Below are positions 53,801 through 63,932 of a stretch of DNA of 64,000 nt, in pieces. Made by a program: the position numbers and the translations under genes. The stretch covers positions 94,686,416 through 94,750,415 of the forward strand of contig NC_134840.1 of the NCBI RefSeq assembly GCF_965363235.1, read 5' to 3'. Each line of letters opens with the position of its first letter. Position 1 is the first letter of the stretch. A model generated the notes under the pieces. It did no database searches. It saw only the letters and a program-made list of their open reading frames with translations, and was not told where the DNA came from. The DNA comes from Mytilus galloprovincialis (lineage: Eukaryota > Mollusca > Bivalvia > Mytilida > Mytilidae).

Positions 53801-56800
53801 TCATCACATTATATAAGTAAAATTTTCACTATGCTAATTTAAAAAAATTTGCAAGGTTCTGACAAATTCTGTTACAATATCTGACAAACTGTTATTCTTT
53901 AATCTTGATACATGGTGAATATATTACAAATACAGTACCTGGCCAAAAGTTTTCATCACCTTCATTTTTTTGCTATCTATTTATATAAAAACACATTTTT
54001 TCAAAAAATTGTTTTGAGGGCATTTATGGTTGGGTTTTGATCAACAAGGCCTTAAAAGACATAGAATTGTCTAAAGTATGTTTGTTTATTTGGTTATAGT
54101 TTTGTCCTCAGGTGTTTTTGTTTTCTCTTGATATAAACACATACACTAAATTTTTATAATTTAATTTAGTTGAATATATATCGAATTTTTGAACATAAAA
54201 AAATATTTTGTGTTTATCTTGTGAAAAAATAAAAATGATCCACAAAACAATATATAACCAAATAAACAAATAAACCTGTGACAATTCTGCTGAGATCAGA
54301 AAAGTACCAACACATGATTTGACAATTGTAATGGGTGATTTAAATGCAAAGGTTGGCAACGATAATACAGGAAATGAAAGAGTAATGGGTAAATATGGAT
54401 GTGGGCAAATGAATGAAAATGGAGAACTTCTGGTTGACTTTTGTGGAATTAACAACTTAGTAATTGGTGGAACCATCTTCCCACATAAAGACATTCACAA
54501 GCTAACTTGGAACTCGCCAAATGGAAGAGACAAAAATCAAATAGACCACATTATGATCAACGGAAAATGGAAAAGATCCTTACAAGATGTCAGAGTAAAG
54601 AGAGGAGCTGACATTGCAAGTGATCACTTTCTAATAACAGCCAATATAAAGTTGAAACTTAAAAAGATGTCTTCACCAACAACCATTAAAAGAAAATTTG
54701 ATATAAATAAATTGCAAGACACCAAAGTAAAACAAGAATTCAACCTGCAGATAAAGAACAGATTTCAGGTCCTAGAAGACACAATAGAAGAAACATCAGA
54801 ACCAGCATCGATAAACAACAAATGGCTAAAAGTAGAAGACATATACAAAGAAACCAGTGAAAAAGTTCTTGGCTATAAAAGACAAATACATAAAGAATGG
54901 ATTACACAAGGAACATGGAAATTGATTGATGAAAGAAAAGAAATAAACAACAAACTCTGTCAGACTTATTCAGAAAGAATAAAAGATAAGTTGAGGAAGG
55001 AATACTCAGAATGCAATAAGAAAGTGAAGAAAGCAACACGAAGTGACAAAAGAAAGTATACAGAAGACCTTGCAAAAGAAGCAGAAAATGCTGCATCCAA
55101 CCAGAGAATGGGACAGGTTTACCAAGTTGTAAAACAGCTATGCAACAAGAAAACTAATAAGAGCATGCCAATTAAAGACAAACAAAACAACACATTATCA
55201 TCCGAAAAAGAACAAAAGGAAAGATGGAAAGAACATTTTCAAGAAGTTCTCAATAGAAAAGAACCAGAAAATACAGTTAGCATCGATATCACAGAAACAC
55301 CATTAGAATTAGATATAGATCTTTATGCGCCAACCAAACTAGAAATCCAGAGAGCACTAAAAAGTTTAAGGAATAGAAAGGCACCAGGCATTGACCAATT
55401 AAATGCTGAACTCTTTAAAGCTGATGTTAAGCAAACATCAGATATCCTTTACCCAGTTTTTAAAGAAATTTGGGAGAACAACATCATACCAGACAACTGG
55501 TCCGAAGGTGACATCATAAGGATACCAAAGAAAGGTGATCTTACTAATTGCAATAACTGGAGAGGTATCACTCTTCTCTCTATTCCTAGCAAAGTATTTT
55601 GCAAAATCCTAATTTCAAGAATTAAAACAGCATTAGACAGAACACTGCGACAAGAACAGGCAGGTTTTAGACAAGGACGAAGCTGTATTGACCACATATT
55701 TGTCCTCAGAAACATACTCGAACAATGTGCAGAATGGCAAAGAAAAATAATCATCAACTTTGTAGATTTTGAAAAGGCTTTTGACAGCTTACACAGACAG
55801 GGATTATGGACCATCTTAAAAAGCTATGGAATTCCTGAAAAAATAAAACAACTCATTAAAGCCTTCTACGACAACTTTAAATGCACTGTAGACTCTGACC
55901 AAGACACTAGTTTTTTGGTAAAATCTGGAGTGAGGCAAGGATGTGTGATGTCATCTCTCTTGTTTATCATTGCAGTCGACTGGGTGATGAAATCAACAAT
56001 GTCAAATACCAACAACGGAATAAGGTGGACACTCACTTCAAACCTAGAGGATATAGACTATGCAGATGATCTAGCATTAGTATCCCATACTGAAAATCAT
56101 ATGAAAGAAAAAACGGAGAGATTAGAACAGAATGCCAGAATGATTGGTTTGAAAATCAACTCTAAGAAAACACAAATAATGACAGTAAACATGCTTAATA
56201 CACCAGACATCAAAGTAAATGGAGAACAACTGGAATTGGTACAGTCCTTCACTTACCTAGGTAGTGTTGTAACATCAGAAGGTGGAGCTGAACAGGACAT
56301 CAAAACTAGAATTGGCAAGGCAAGATCAGCCTTTCACAGACTAAGAAACATCTGGAAAACACCATCAATCAGAAAAAAGACCAAACTGAAAATCTATAAC
56401 AGCTGTGTAACATCAGTTTTACTTTATGGAGCTGAATGCTGGAGAATGACCGAAAAAGACATTAACAGGTTATCCAGCTTTCATAACACCTGCCTACGTA
56501 GAATCATGAAGATATACTGGCCAAACAAGATAACAAATGAAGATCTTCATAAGAAAACAAAAAGCCAAGATATTGAAACCACTCTGCTACAGAAAAGATG
56601 GAGATGGCTTGGTCATGTCCTAAGAAAACCACAAGGAGATATGACCAAAGTTGCATTAAGATGGACACCAGAGGGAAAAAGGAAGAGAGGACGACCAAAA
56701 ACAACATGGTGTAGAACAATAGAAACAGAGATGAAAGAGAGAGGTTACACCTGGGGAACTATTGAGAAAAAAGCAGAAAACAGAGAGGAGTGGCGGCAAC

Positions 56801-59800
56801 TTGTCCTTGCCCTATGTGCCAAAAGGCATAACAAGGACTAAGTAAGTAAGTAATTCTGCTTTTATTGGTACCAAGTTGTTTAAAATCAGACAAAAAATGA
56901 CCCCAAAATATTTTTTTGAAAAAAAATTAGTTTTATATACAATATATAGGAAAAAATCTTAAGTTACGAATACTTTTGGCCACACTCTGAATCTTAAACA
57001 AGTTCCACATTTCTAAATATCATTTATATATCTTGGTGAATATAGTTTTGACTATAACTTATTCTGTGTTTTTCTCATTTTTAAACAAGTACATACCTTT
57101 TGCTCTAAAAATTTGAAGCATTGTTGATTCAATACTTCTACAAATTCTGATTCAAAATCTTGATCACTATACCAAGCTCCTCCAGTGACAGACTGGGCTG
57201 GTTCTAAGTCATATAACATGTATACCTTCTTCTTTGAAGCCTGAATAGAATATACACATTATATAAGTAAGTTCTACTAGAATTATTACTGGTGAATTAT
57301 AATTTTCTTATAGGACCTGCTGAATTATAATTTTCTTATAGGACCATTCTATAGAATCATATAGACAGACTAAATATAAAAAAGAAGATGTGGTATGATT
57401 GCCAATGAGACAACTATCCACAAAAGACCAAAATGACACAGACATTAACAACTACAGGTCACCGTAGACCTTCAACAATGAGCAAAGCCTATACCGCATA
57501 GTAAGCTATAAAATGCCCAGATAAGACAATGTAAAACAATTCTAACAAGAAAACTAACGGCCTTATTTATGTTAAAAAATGAACATAAAATAAAATCCAT
57601 TTCTATTTTTGTATTACTAATCATTTCTATCAGAAGAAGTATGAAATGTGGATAGTTAATGCCTTAAACTACAAAAATGAATGAAAGAAAATTAAATGTA
57701 AAAAATATATATTTAAAAGGATGTTTTATATTTCTATGTTTTGAGTCAGTTGGTCTAAAATGTTATTCAAATTTGGAAATCTACCTAAAAGAATGTTTTG
57801 TTACTGTAAATACTTAGTATTCAAATATATTTTCATTGAACTAGTACACATTTTTATTTAGGGGCCAGCTGAGGCCAACCTCCAGGTGCAGGATTTTCTA
57901 GCTGAATGAAGACCCATTGGTGGCTTTGGAAGTTATCTGCTCTTTGGTAGGGTTGTTGTCTCATTGACATATTCCCCATTTCCATTTTCTACTTAATTTG
58001 AATAGATTTTCAGCATGAAATGCAAGTTTCTCAATTAAATTTTCTACCCTTTCTTGGGAATAACAATCTGCTTTACAAAGTCATTTTACTCTCACATGAT
58101 TTGCACTGCAAGTCAACATTAAACCTAGAATTTATCTTAAAAACCTAATTAAGGTGGTACCCAACACTTTCACTAAAATTAATTTGGCTCGTTTAATTTT
58201 CATAAAATTTTGACAAAGTATTTACTTTGAGACTTTAATAAAAATATTGCAATTTAAATTTTTTTGAACCAACCGTTTTGTCAGAAAAAATACACTGGTT
58301 ATATAGCAATTTGACAAACACCAATTTTGATCATTGAGAAGCTTAATGTTCCTTTTACAACACAATGTAATTAAAACGTTTAGCTGACTTTACAGAGTTA
58401 TCTCCCTGTAGTGTTAGGTACCACCTTAACAAAATACATACTTACCGCTACAGATTTAACTGCTTTAATCAATTTTTTACTTTCCAAATTCTTCAATATT
58501 TTGTTGACTTGAGTCAGTAATAAGTTGGATTTATATCTAATATCTCTTATCCAGATCCCTACAACATTGGAATGATATAAAGTTAGTGATTGTTGACTTG
58601 AGTCAGTAATAAGTTGGATTTATATCTAATATCTCTTATCCAGATTCCTAAAACAAATGAATGATACAAAGTAACACTTAGACAGGCTTACTTAATGATG
58701 GTCTGGATGGGTCACAATACTTTTTCATGATATTTATCAATTCAACAACATGATTTTTCTTAATTAAAAACATTACATAATGTTTTTGTCAAGACCTTAG
58801 AGTGAAATGATGTATCAAAAAAATGACACTGTCACAAAAATTACAACTAAGTGCTTGTATCACATAAGAATATATATGGTGTCTAAATATGCAAATAGTA
58901 TGAATATTATGTACACATAGTGTGCCCATATGAAGTGCATAGTTAAATAAAATAAACATGTTGTACCTTTATTGTTAGCTTCTTTAATGATTTGATATAC
59001 TACTTTCTCTTGGTGATCTCCTCCTTTGGCTTGGCTACAATAAATAAGTCAAAATGTGTTATACTCTTTATACACTTTATGGTCTTGTATAAATAGACAA
59101 GAATTTTTCAACTTTATGATTTAGGCCTTAATTATAAAATTCAAAATTATCTAATATAAATTCAACAAAATGTAACTTGAGGAAGACTTAAAAGTAACGA
59201 TTTATAAATTCCAATGGAGATTTGCATTGAAAAGGGAGATAACTCTTTTCACTATAACAATCAACTGTAAAAGTGTTTTCATATCTTTTATCAAGCTTCA
59301 ACCTAGATTTGGTAATTCATTAGTTGACCATCTATTTCAGGGGCGTAGCTAGGTTCCAGATCAACTTTAGGCACAAATTGGCAGGGGGTCTGTGGGCCGT
59401 TCAAGGCGGAGCCATGGTAGGGGTTTCAGGAACGGTTTTCAGCTTTTAGTTGCATAATTTTGTGTACAAAAATATCATATTTACTGGTTTTTATCATGAT
59501 AATATTCATGAAGAAAAGTTCGAAGAATTATGAATAATATTACATTAACACCTGAATTAACGTAACTTGTACAAACAAAAATCTGAAAAAACCCAAATAT
59601 TTACAATATGCCCACTGTAGATCAGATTAGTTTTAGATTAAGGCCCACAGAGGGTCAAAGAAAAAGATTTTCAACTTTTTTGAACGAATCTTTTAACTCA
59701 AATTTGGGCAAAAATTGGTTAAACAAATTTAATATTTCTGAACTTTTAGGAATAACTTTTAGTCTAGATACAGTTTTATACACAAAGACAATGATACATT

Positions 59801-61709
59801 TACTCAAAGTCAAGTGGACGTTTTTTTTCTGCCGATAAAATCAGTTATACTCGCATCAACATTGAGCTAGGTGTCAGTGGATATGAAAAAGAGATAGATT
59901 TGAAAGTCGCTCGTCTCCCATTGTCGATCTCAGGTATGATTTGACGCGTCTCATATCGCGCTGAAGGATCTTTCACTAGTTGCCGATGAAACAGGCATTG
60001 TCAATAAAATCCAAATAATCCTATACACTGAAGGGTACAGATCGGTGTTTGTTACGTTAAGGACACCAAAAAGTCTATCTGTTCTGTTGTCTTAATACGC
60101 CAACAGACTTTCCATCATGCTATCTCATCATGGCTTCAAATTGTTTTTTCACCTAAATCCGAACGGTACAAGTTGTAAATTTTGTCTGCTATTTCTGGAG
60201 TCAAGTTCCCTAATTTGGCAATAATATGGATTAGAATTAAATTGTTTATTTTTTTTATTATTTTTTTCCAAAAGGGGTATAATCGGCAAATTTATGTATA
60301 GGCATGTGCCTAGTCGAGCCTTAGGTAGCTACGCCCCTGTATTTAATTTTTCAACATGTCAAGGTAAAGAATCTCAAATTTGATAAAAACAATATATTCA
60401 GCATATATTTTTCATTTTGTGGTTTAAAGCTTCTTTAAACAAGGTAGATGCTGAACAAATATAATTTACAGATATAAGCAATTCTATAATTTTCAAATTA
60501 CTTTTTCAAAATGGTCACAAAGCCAAAATTTGTAATTTCTTCAATGAAAAATGTCCAAAAAGAGTAAAAATACCCATAATACTTCGGTTTTGTACATTTC
60601 ATGAGTGGAAGATGATATAATATAGTCAAATAAGAACTTATTACCCCATTACAATATCATACTTTACATGAATTTTGAGAAAATCAACCCAAAAACTGAC
60701 AAAAAAAGACTCATCTTCCCTTTCCAATGTTATCTTCCATAGGAAATTAAAATTTCTGATTTTGAGTTTTCCTCAAGTCAGATTTTATGGGAATTTTTTT
60801 CTGTATATAATTGTAAACCTTAGCTTGACTGGACTAACAGTGGAAAATCTATTAATAACATTTTTCTATTAGTACCATACCTTGCAGCATCAGCATCCTT
60901 CAGTTTGTAGATCAATTTGTTCCCACTTCTCAGTAAGTCTATTTTACCCTGCAAGAAAAATGAAATTGTTTTATTTTGTACAGATAGCCAACACCTTACA
61001 AATATATAAATTTATCTGATATCTGATTGTTTAGGCAGATTATGTAAAAATAACTTTTACTGTCCCAAGTCAGATGTCTGCAGTTTAGTGGTTGCAGTAT
61101 ATATGTCGTTACTTCATGCTTGTCATTTTTGTTTTTTCGTAAATTGTCTTGTTATAAATAAGGGCCAAGTTTTAACAAAGGAATGTTTCATCTTTTCCAT
61201 GTCTGGGAAATTTTTTTAGCTGACTATACTCATTGGTGACCTTGTGCTGGTTTTTGCTCTCTGATTAGGTTGTTGTCTCCTTGACACATTCCCCATTTTG
61301 ATTCTCAATATAATAAAATTATAAAAGCTTCCATTCTCAATTTTATTTCATAAAATGAAAAAGAAAAAAAAAATTGAAATGATGTGACATTTTACATTAT
61401 AAAATCAGCTGCTGAACTGGTTAATAGATTTCAAACAGCAACCACAGAAAAGTCTTAGTCTTTTTAAACAATTAATATGCTAATGTTTGATTTAAAGTTG
61501 GAGTATATATCATGTATATCTTAGGCTTATAATGTCTGTCAGTCATTGAAAGTTGCAACACTATCACAACACTATTACTTGAATAACTTACTGTTGACAA
61601 TAGTTTATTTATACAAGTAACACGCTGTTGTGGACTACATAATGGTAAATCTTTCATAATTATAGCATCAGTTATTCCATCTGGCTGTTCTTGACATAAT
61701 TCTATAATC
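50788..61709 (-). CDS. POLR3F: RNA polymerase III subunit RPC6 (POLR3F), whole gene except first exon
   Basis: Eight exons with matching phases encode about 293 residues, against 316 in human; the first 15-20 residues come from an unresolved exon. Order: winged-helix 1 (IIELCQEQPDGITD to KLIYKLKD), winged-helix 2 (QEKVVYQIIKEANNKG to LIKAVKSVA), central YSDQDFESEFVEVLNQQCFK, then VQLTKEDIETILNTLIFDGK and a C-terminal cysteine set CGSC...C...C. In human RPC6 these four cysteines bind a 4Fe-4S cluster. RPC6 with RPC3 and RPC7 forms the Pol III heterotrimer needed for promoter opening and initiation in the nucleus. A MITE and an RTE-bearing element sit in the intron between 52454 and 57097. Confidence 0.93.
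51357..51542. mobile_element. Small MITE with TACAGTGAAA ends next to POLR3F exon 8
   Basis: 186 bp; 'tacagtgaaacctgacta' at the left faces 'ttaacatttttcactgta' at the right, with repeated 'aaaccgaac' words inside. Its right end is 25 bases from the exon 8 donor. Confidence 0.75.
51567..51752 (-). CDS. POLR3F: POLR3F exon 8
   Basis: Encodes VQLTKEDIETILNTLIFDGK to GLMRMPCGSCP; contains the first two predicted Fe-S cysteines. Donor 'gtaagt'; a small MITE ends 25 bases beyond it. Confidence 0.95.
52347..52454 (-). CDS. POLR3F: POLR3F exon 7
   Basis: Encodes AAIARDTKNDPMAQRNASFT and ends WKFISELGISK (human RNSSFASSHEVWKYICELGISK). Confidence 0.94.
52601..52881. mobile_element. TTAA MITE, copy 2
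   Basis: 281 bp, starts TTAAGGTGGTACCCAACACT and ends AGTGTTAGGTACTACCTTAA; interior matches 28618-28898 closely, including 'tttggctcgtttaattttc'. POLR3F intron. Confidence 0.85.
53256..53495. mobile_element. TTAA MITE, degenerate inverted copy
   Basis: Begins 'cactacagggaaataactct', the inverse of the family's 'agttatctccctgtagtg', and ends 'ttgtagtgaaggtgtc'. Many substitutions and no intact ends: an older insertion lying opposite to copy 2. Confidence 0.65.
53651..53790 (-). repeat. Dispersed repeat A, truncated copy
   Basis: Inverse of the 3' half of 49560-49912: 'gattgccaatgagacaactg', 'ggccttcaacaatgatcaaa'. Confidence 0.8.
54292..56841 (+). CDS. RTE-like LINE endonuclease (partial) and reverse transcriptase ORF
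   Basis: 849 codons with no stop from the truncation point; the first in-frame Met is at 54331. It starts with the last third of an apurinic-type endonuclease (IVMGDLNAKVG, then ASDHFLI). A reverse transcriptase follows: RIPKKGDLTNCNNWRGITLL, QAGFRQGRSCIDHI, NFVDFEKAFDSLHRQGLW, GVRQGCVMSSLLFI and the catalytic YADD. It ends with a thumb/tail RWRWLGHVLRKPQGD, GKRKRGRPKTTW common to RTE-type elements. Lacking the endonuclease N-terminus it should not be autonomous. The intact frame implies recent insertion. It has no role for the host. Confidence 0.9.
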   Translation, partial: EIRKVPTHDLTIVMGDLNAKVGNDNTGNERVMGKYGCGQMNENGELLVDFCGINNLVIGGTIFPHKDIHKLTWNSPNGRDKNQIDHIMINGKWKRSLQDVRVKRGADIASDHFLITANIKLKLKKMSSPTTIKRKFDINKLQDTKVKQEFNLQIKNRFQVLEDTIEETSEPASINNKWLKVEDIYKETSEKVLGYKRQIHKEWITQGTWKLIDERKEINNKLCQTYSERIKDKLRKEYSECNKKVKKATRSDKRKYTEDLAKEAENAASNQRMGQVYQVVKQLCNKKTNKSMPIKDKQNNTLSSEKEQKERWKEHFQEVLNRKEPENTVSIDITETPLELDIDLYAPTKLEIQRALKSLRNRKAPGIDQLNAELFKADVKQTSDILYPVFKEIWENNIIPDNWSEGDIIRIPKKGDLTNCNNWRGITLLSIPSKVFCKILISRIKTALDRTLRQEQAGFRQGRSCIDHIFVLRNILEQCAEWQRKIIINFVDFEKAFDSLHRQGLWTILKSYGIPEKIKQLIKAFYDNFKCTVDSDQDTSFLVKSGVRQGCVMSSLLFIIAVDWVMKSTMSNTNNGIRWTLTSNLEDIDYADDLALVSHTENHMKEKTERLEQNARMIGLKINSKKTQIMTVNMLNTPDIKVNGEQLELVQSFTYLGSVVTSEGGAEQDIKTRIGKARSAFHRLRNIWKTPSIRKKTKLKIYNSCVTSVLLYGAECWRMTEKDINRLSSFHNTCLRRIMKIYWPNKITNEDLHKKTKSQDIETTLLQKRWRWLGHVLRKPQGDMTKVALRWTPEGKRKRGRPKTTWCRTIETEMKERGYTWGTIEKKAENREEWRQLVLALCAKRHNKD
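54292..56851 (+). mobile_element. 5'-truncated RTE-like LINE with target duplication
   Basis: Flanked by the 9-bp direct repeat 'aattctgct' (54283-54291 and 56852-56860). The 5' end starts in mid-endonuclease; the 3' end is a short 'aagtaagtaagt' repeat with almost no untranslated region, as in RTE-clade LINEs. It lies antisense inside a POLR3F intron. Confidence 0.85.
57097..57240 (-). CDS. POLR3F: POLR3F exon 6
   Basis: Encodes ASKKKVYMLYDLEPAQSVTG then GAWYSDQDFESEFVEVLNQQ, matching human almost residue by residue. Confidence 0.95.
57378..57610 (-). repeat. Dispersed repeat A copy
   Basis: 'gattgccaatgagacaacta', 'gaccttcaacaatgagcaaa' and 'acaatgtaaaacaattctaa' are the inverse of modules in 49560-49912. 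POLR3F intron. Confidence 0.8.
57858..57995 (+). repeat. Dispersed repeat B copy
   Basis: 'gaatgaagacccattggtgg', 'gggttgttgtctcattgaca' and 'attccccatttccattttct', as at 35366 and 61200. Confidence 0.75.
58149..58429. mobile_element. TTAA MITE, copy 3
   Basis: 281 bp, TTAA at both edges, ends 'aaggtggtacccaacact' / 'agtgttaggtaccacctt'. It ends 17 bases from the donor of POLR3F exon 5. Confidence 0.85.
58446..58558 (-). CDS. POLR3F: POLR3F exon 5 (winged-helix 2)
   Basis: Encodes IWIRDIRYKSNLLLTQVNKI then LKNLESKKLIKAVKSVA, nearly identical to human. Its 5' part and acceptor are duplicated immediately upstream on the minus strand (58590-58675). Confidence 0.94.
58501..58675. repeat. 89-bp tandem duplication covering part of POLR3F exon 5
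   Basis: Bases 58501-58589 and 58590 to about 58675 are near-identical. They cover the first 58 bases of exon 5, its acceptor and part of the upstream intron. The 5' copy keeps a usable acceptor ('tttag|GAATCTGG'). Confidence 0.9.
58967..59034 (-). CDS. POLR3F: POLR3F exon 4
   Basis: Encodes QAKGGDHQEKVVYQIIKEAN and then NK (human NQEKLVYQIIEDAGNKG). Confidence 0.92.
59338..60339. mobile_element. Non-autonomous element with CAGGGGCGTAGCTA ends
   Basis: 'caggggcgtagctagg' at the left faces 'tagctacgcccctg' at the right; 1002 bp. Target duplication unclear ('tattt' near both edges). No transposase; a 76-codon frame inside matches nothing I know. POLR3F intron. Confidence 0.7.
60881..60948 (-). 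CDS. POLR3F: POLR3F exon 3
   Basis: Encodes GKIDLLRSGNKLIYKLKDAD (human GQLDLLRSNTGLLYRIKDSQ). Confidence 0.92.
61055..61312 (+). repeat. Chimeric dispersed repeat (A head, B tail)
   Basis: Starts 'ctgtcccaagtcagatgtct' with 'cagtttagtggttgcag', as in repeat A, and ends 'ggttgttgtctccttgacac' with 'attccccatttt', as in repeat B. POLR3F intron. Confidence 0.7.
61592..61709 (-). CDS. POLR3F: POLR3F exon 2 (winged-helix 1 start)
   Basis: Encodes IIELCQEQPDGITDAIIMKD and ends INKLLST (human IIELCHQFPHGITD, INRLLSMG). Begins with one base that completes an Arg codon from exon 1. Confidence 0.93.
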
Positions 61710-62475
61710 CTAAATAAAAAATAAAAGTCAGTTAATACTAATTAAGTACCAGAATAAAACTATATCAGATGTAGAGAATTACCAAAAGTTTTGTTAAAAA
61801 GGAATTCATGCTGCTCTTGATTTAATTTTTAGTGTTTTACGTTGTGCTTGTTTATTTTTCTAATGTCTGTGTTGTTTATATTGGTAACTGACTTGTGTAT
61901 CCCTTGTTAAAAACAAATTTGTCGGAAAATTTAGTAATGATTTCTGGTTAAATATAAGTCAACTACCATGACTATTATCAGGTATTGTGGGATATCTAAT
62001 CACTTGAAATATCTTATCATCATGATCATAGAAGTAACAGGACTGGTGGTACATTCACTACATGTCACAAGATCTGATAACCCTTTTGCAGCACCTAAGT
62101 CCCTTCTTGATCTGGTCTGCTGCATGTTGCTCAGTCTTTAGTTTTAGATGTAGTATTTGATATGAAAAGTGACAAATCCACTTTGTATTGTTAATATACA
62201 CATGACAAATATCTGTTATAATGTATTTGTAAATTTGAGATATTTGTTATTTTACTCTGACAATAAAAGTTTAATTTAGCTTCCTAAATTTGATATGAGT
62301 GTCTTGTAATCATATTCATTGTAAACAACACATGCAATATGGCCGATATAATTATTCTAGAGTAGATAACTATTATCTATATGTAATTTCTAATAATGAA
62401 TTTAATGAAATATAAAAAAAAGTTATAATCTTAATTAAGAAAATTTACAACAGTGTAACATGCTCAAGCTTGACA
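61710..62475. other. POLR3F intron 1, nothing recognised
   Basis: No additional exon or repeat could be supported. Confidence 0.4.
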
Positions 62476-62994
62476 TACCGTATTTGGGCATGTATAGTCA
62501 GAGGGTGTGGACTATACACAACTATAGATGGTTTTCGAAATTTATAATTTTTTTATTTTTTTTTAAATTTCGTTTTTTTCTGATTTAATAATGTATATTG
62601 GAGACGTTTATAAAAGTTATTTCATTTAATTCTTATTCTTTTATTCTTTTTTAACTGTTCTCTTCAAAATTGATCGTTTAAATTAATAGTGTGACATCCT
62701 GCATAGGTAATCAATTATACAGTTTGGACATACATAGACAGATGATGTTAAAAGGGATCTTTTGATTAATAACTACTTTATAAAATTATTAAATATTAAT
62801 TACCTGATGTAAAGCTCATCATTCATTATTTTTCATGAAATGAATAAAACAAAATTTATTTTTTTTAAAATACATTGAGAATAGGTCCATTTCAATGACA
62901 GTGAACTAGACTTTTATAAAAAAAAAAAAAAAAATTCTCGAAGAGGGGATGCAGACTATACATAAATGCATACCTTACACGGCCATATACGGTA
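62476..62994. mobile_element. TIR element with TACCGTAT ends
   Basis: 'taccgtatttgggcatgtat' at the left and the inverse of 'ccatatacggta' at the right; 'actatac' words also occur near both ends. 519 bp, no transposase. It contains a phase-compatible ATG-donor segment (62804-62826, minus) that could serve as a POLR3F first exon. Confidence 0.6.
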
Positions 62995-63888
62995 CTTTAA
63001 CATTTCACTTGAATAAAAACAAAAAATGTATGATCCCCTTAGTACATTGTTATTATTTGAGTACGACTACAATATTGGTAAAATTATCAGGTAATATCTA
63101 TCAGTTCTCTGGTTCATTGGAAATTGTGGTGCCAGGAAAAGACTATCTTAAAACAAAAGTATTTGTATAGATCTGATTACACCAAAAGAGTGCCTATAAT
63201 TTTCTGCACAGTTGTTAAAATGATTGAAAAAAGTTTAAAAAAAAACAGACTTTCAATATCTATTAATGAAGAACCAACTACTCATCATGAAGTTCCTGCT
63301 TCACATACTTTATGAATTGTGTCATAGTTCAGAAATAAGATGTGTGTCTATGGCTGGGGGTTGTAACTTGTAATGGGGTACCTTCATGATCAATAACCGT
63401 AAAAATTCTTAACAAATGACCTTCAGGATGTATTCCTCTGACTTTTCAGTCTCGTTCAGTCTCGTTGAAATCTCGTTCTTGAATTATTTCCAAAACATAT
63501 GTGATACAAGGGGAAAATATCAATGAATTTTAAAAATATTATAATCAAACATAACTCTGTGAAAAAAGTGTGTATTTACAATGAATGGTTTTTGAGTAAT
63601 CCAGTTTTCAAATTTTACAACCAATCAAGTCAGTATTTTTAGCCAAAATTTTGAGAAAATGGGTTAGGGATACAAAAAATGATTTTACAAGAATCATGTA
63701 CATCCCATAATATTTTGGTGTTTTCAAATTTCTGAAATATGTATTTTTCAATCATTTATAACAAAAAAGTTGAAATAATATGCATTTTGTTCTTAAAACT
63801 AAGAAACATCACAAAAATACAAAATAGACAGAAATTTAACACAAAAAAGCATCAAAATATGATAAAACTTTCTTATATTAACACCTAC
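62995..63888. other. POLR3F 5' region, nothing recognised
   Basis: Short overlapping plus-strand frames (62949-63315) have no recognisable features. No promoter element could be identified with confidence. Confidence 0.35.
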
Positions 63889-63932
63889 CTATAGTTTTTC
63901 AAGTAAAATTTATTCAGATTGGTCCACTTCAT
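63889..63932 (-). CDS. POLR3F: Candidate POLR3F first exon (option 1)
   Basis: The minus strand reads ATG, then KWTNLNKFYLKNY, then AG before a good donor 'gtaggt'; the phase matches exon 2 and would give a protein of about 308 residues. Favourable 'aaag' before the ATG. Alternative option at 62804-62826. Neither has more than weak similarity to the vertebrate N-terminus, and a true first exon could lie beyond the window. Confidence 0.35.

Larger units (their letters stand above)
53933..56989. mobile_element. Tc1/mariner-like long-TIR element, split by an RTE insertion
   Basis: The left arm starts 'cagtacctggccaaaagt' after a TA. The right end, read inversely, is 'cagagtgtggccaaaagt'; pairing continues imperfectly for more than 100 bp ('tcaaaaaattgttttgaggg' against 'tcaaaaaaatattttggggt'). 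A second inner palindrome ('gtttatttggttata' / 'tataaccaaataaac') lies at 54081-54266. No transposase. Without the insertion the element would be about 490 bp. Confidence 0.75.
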
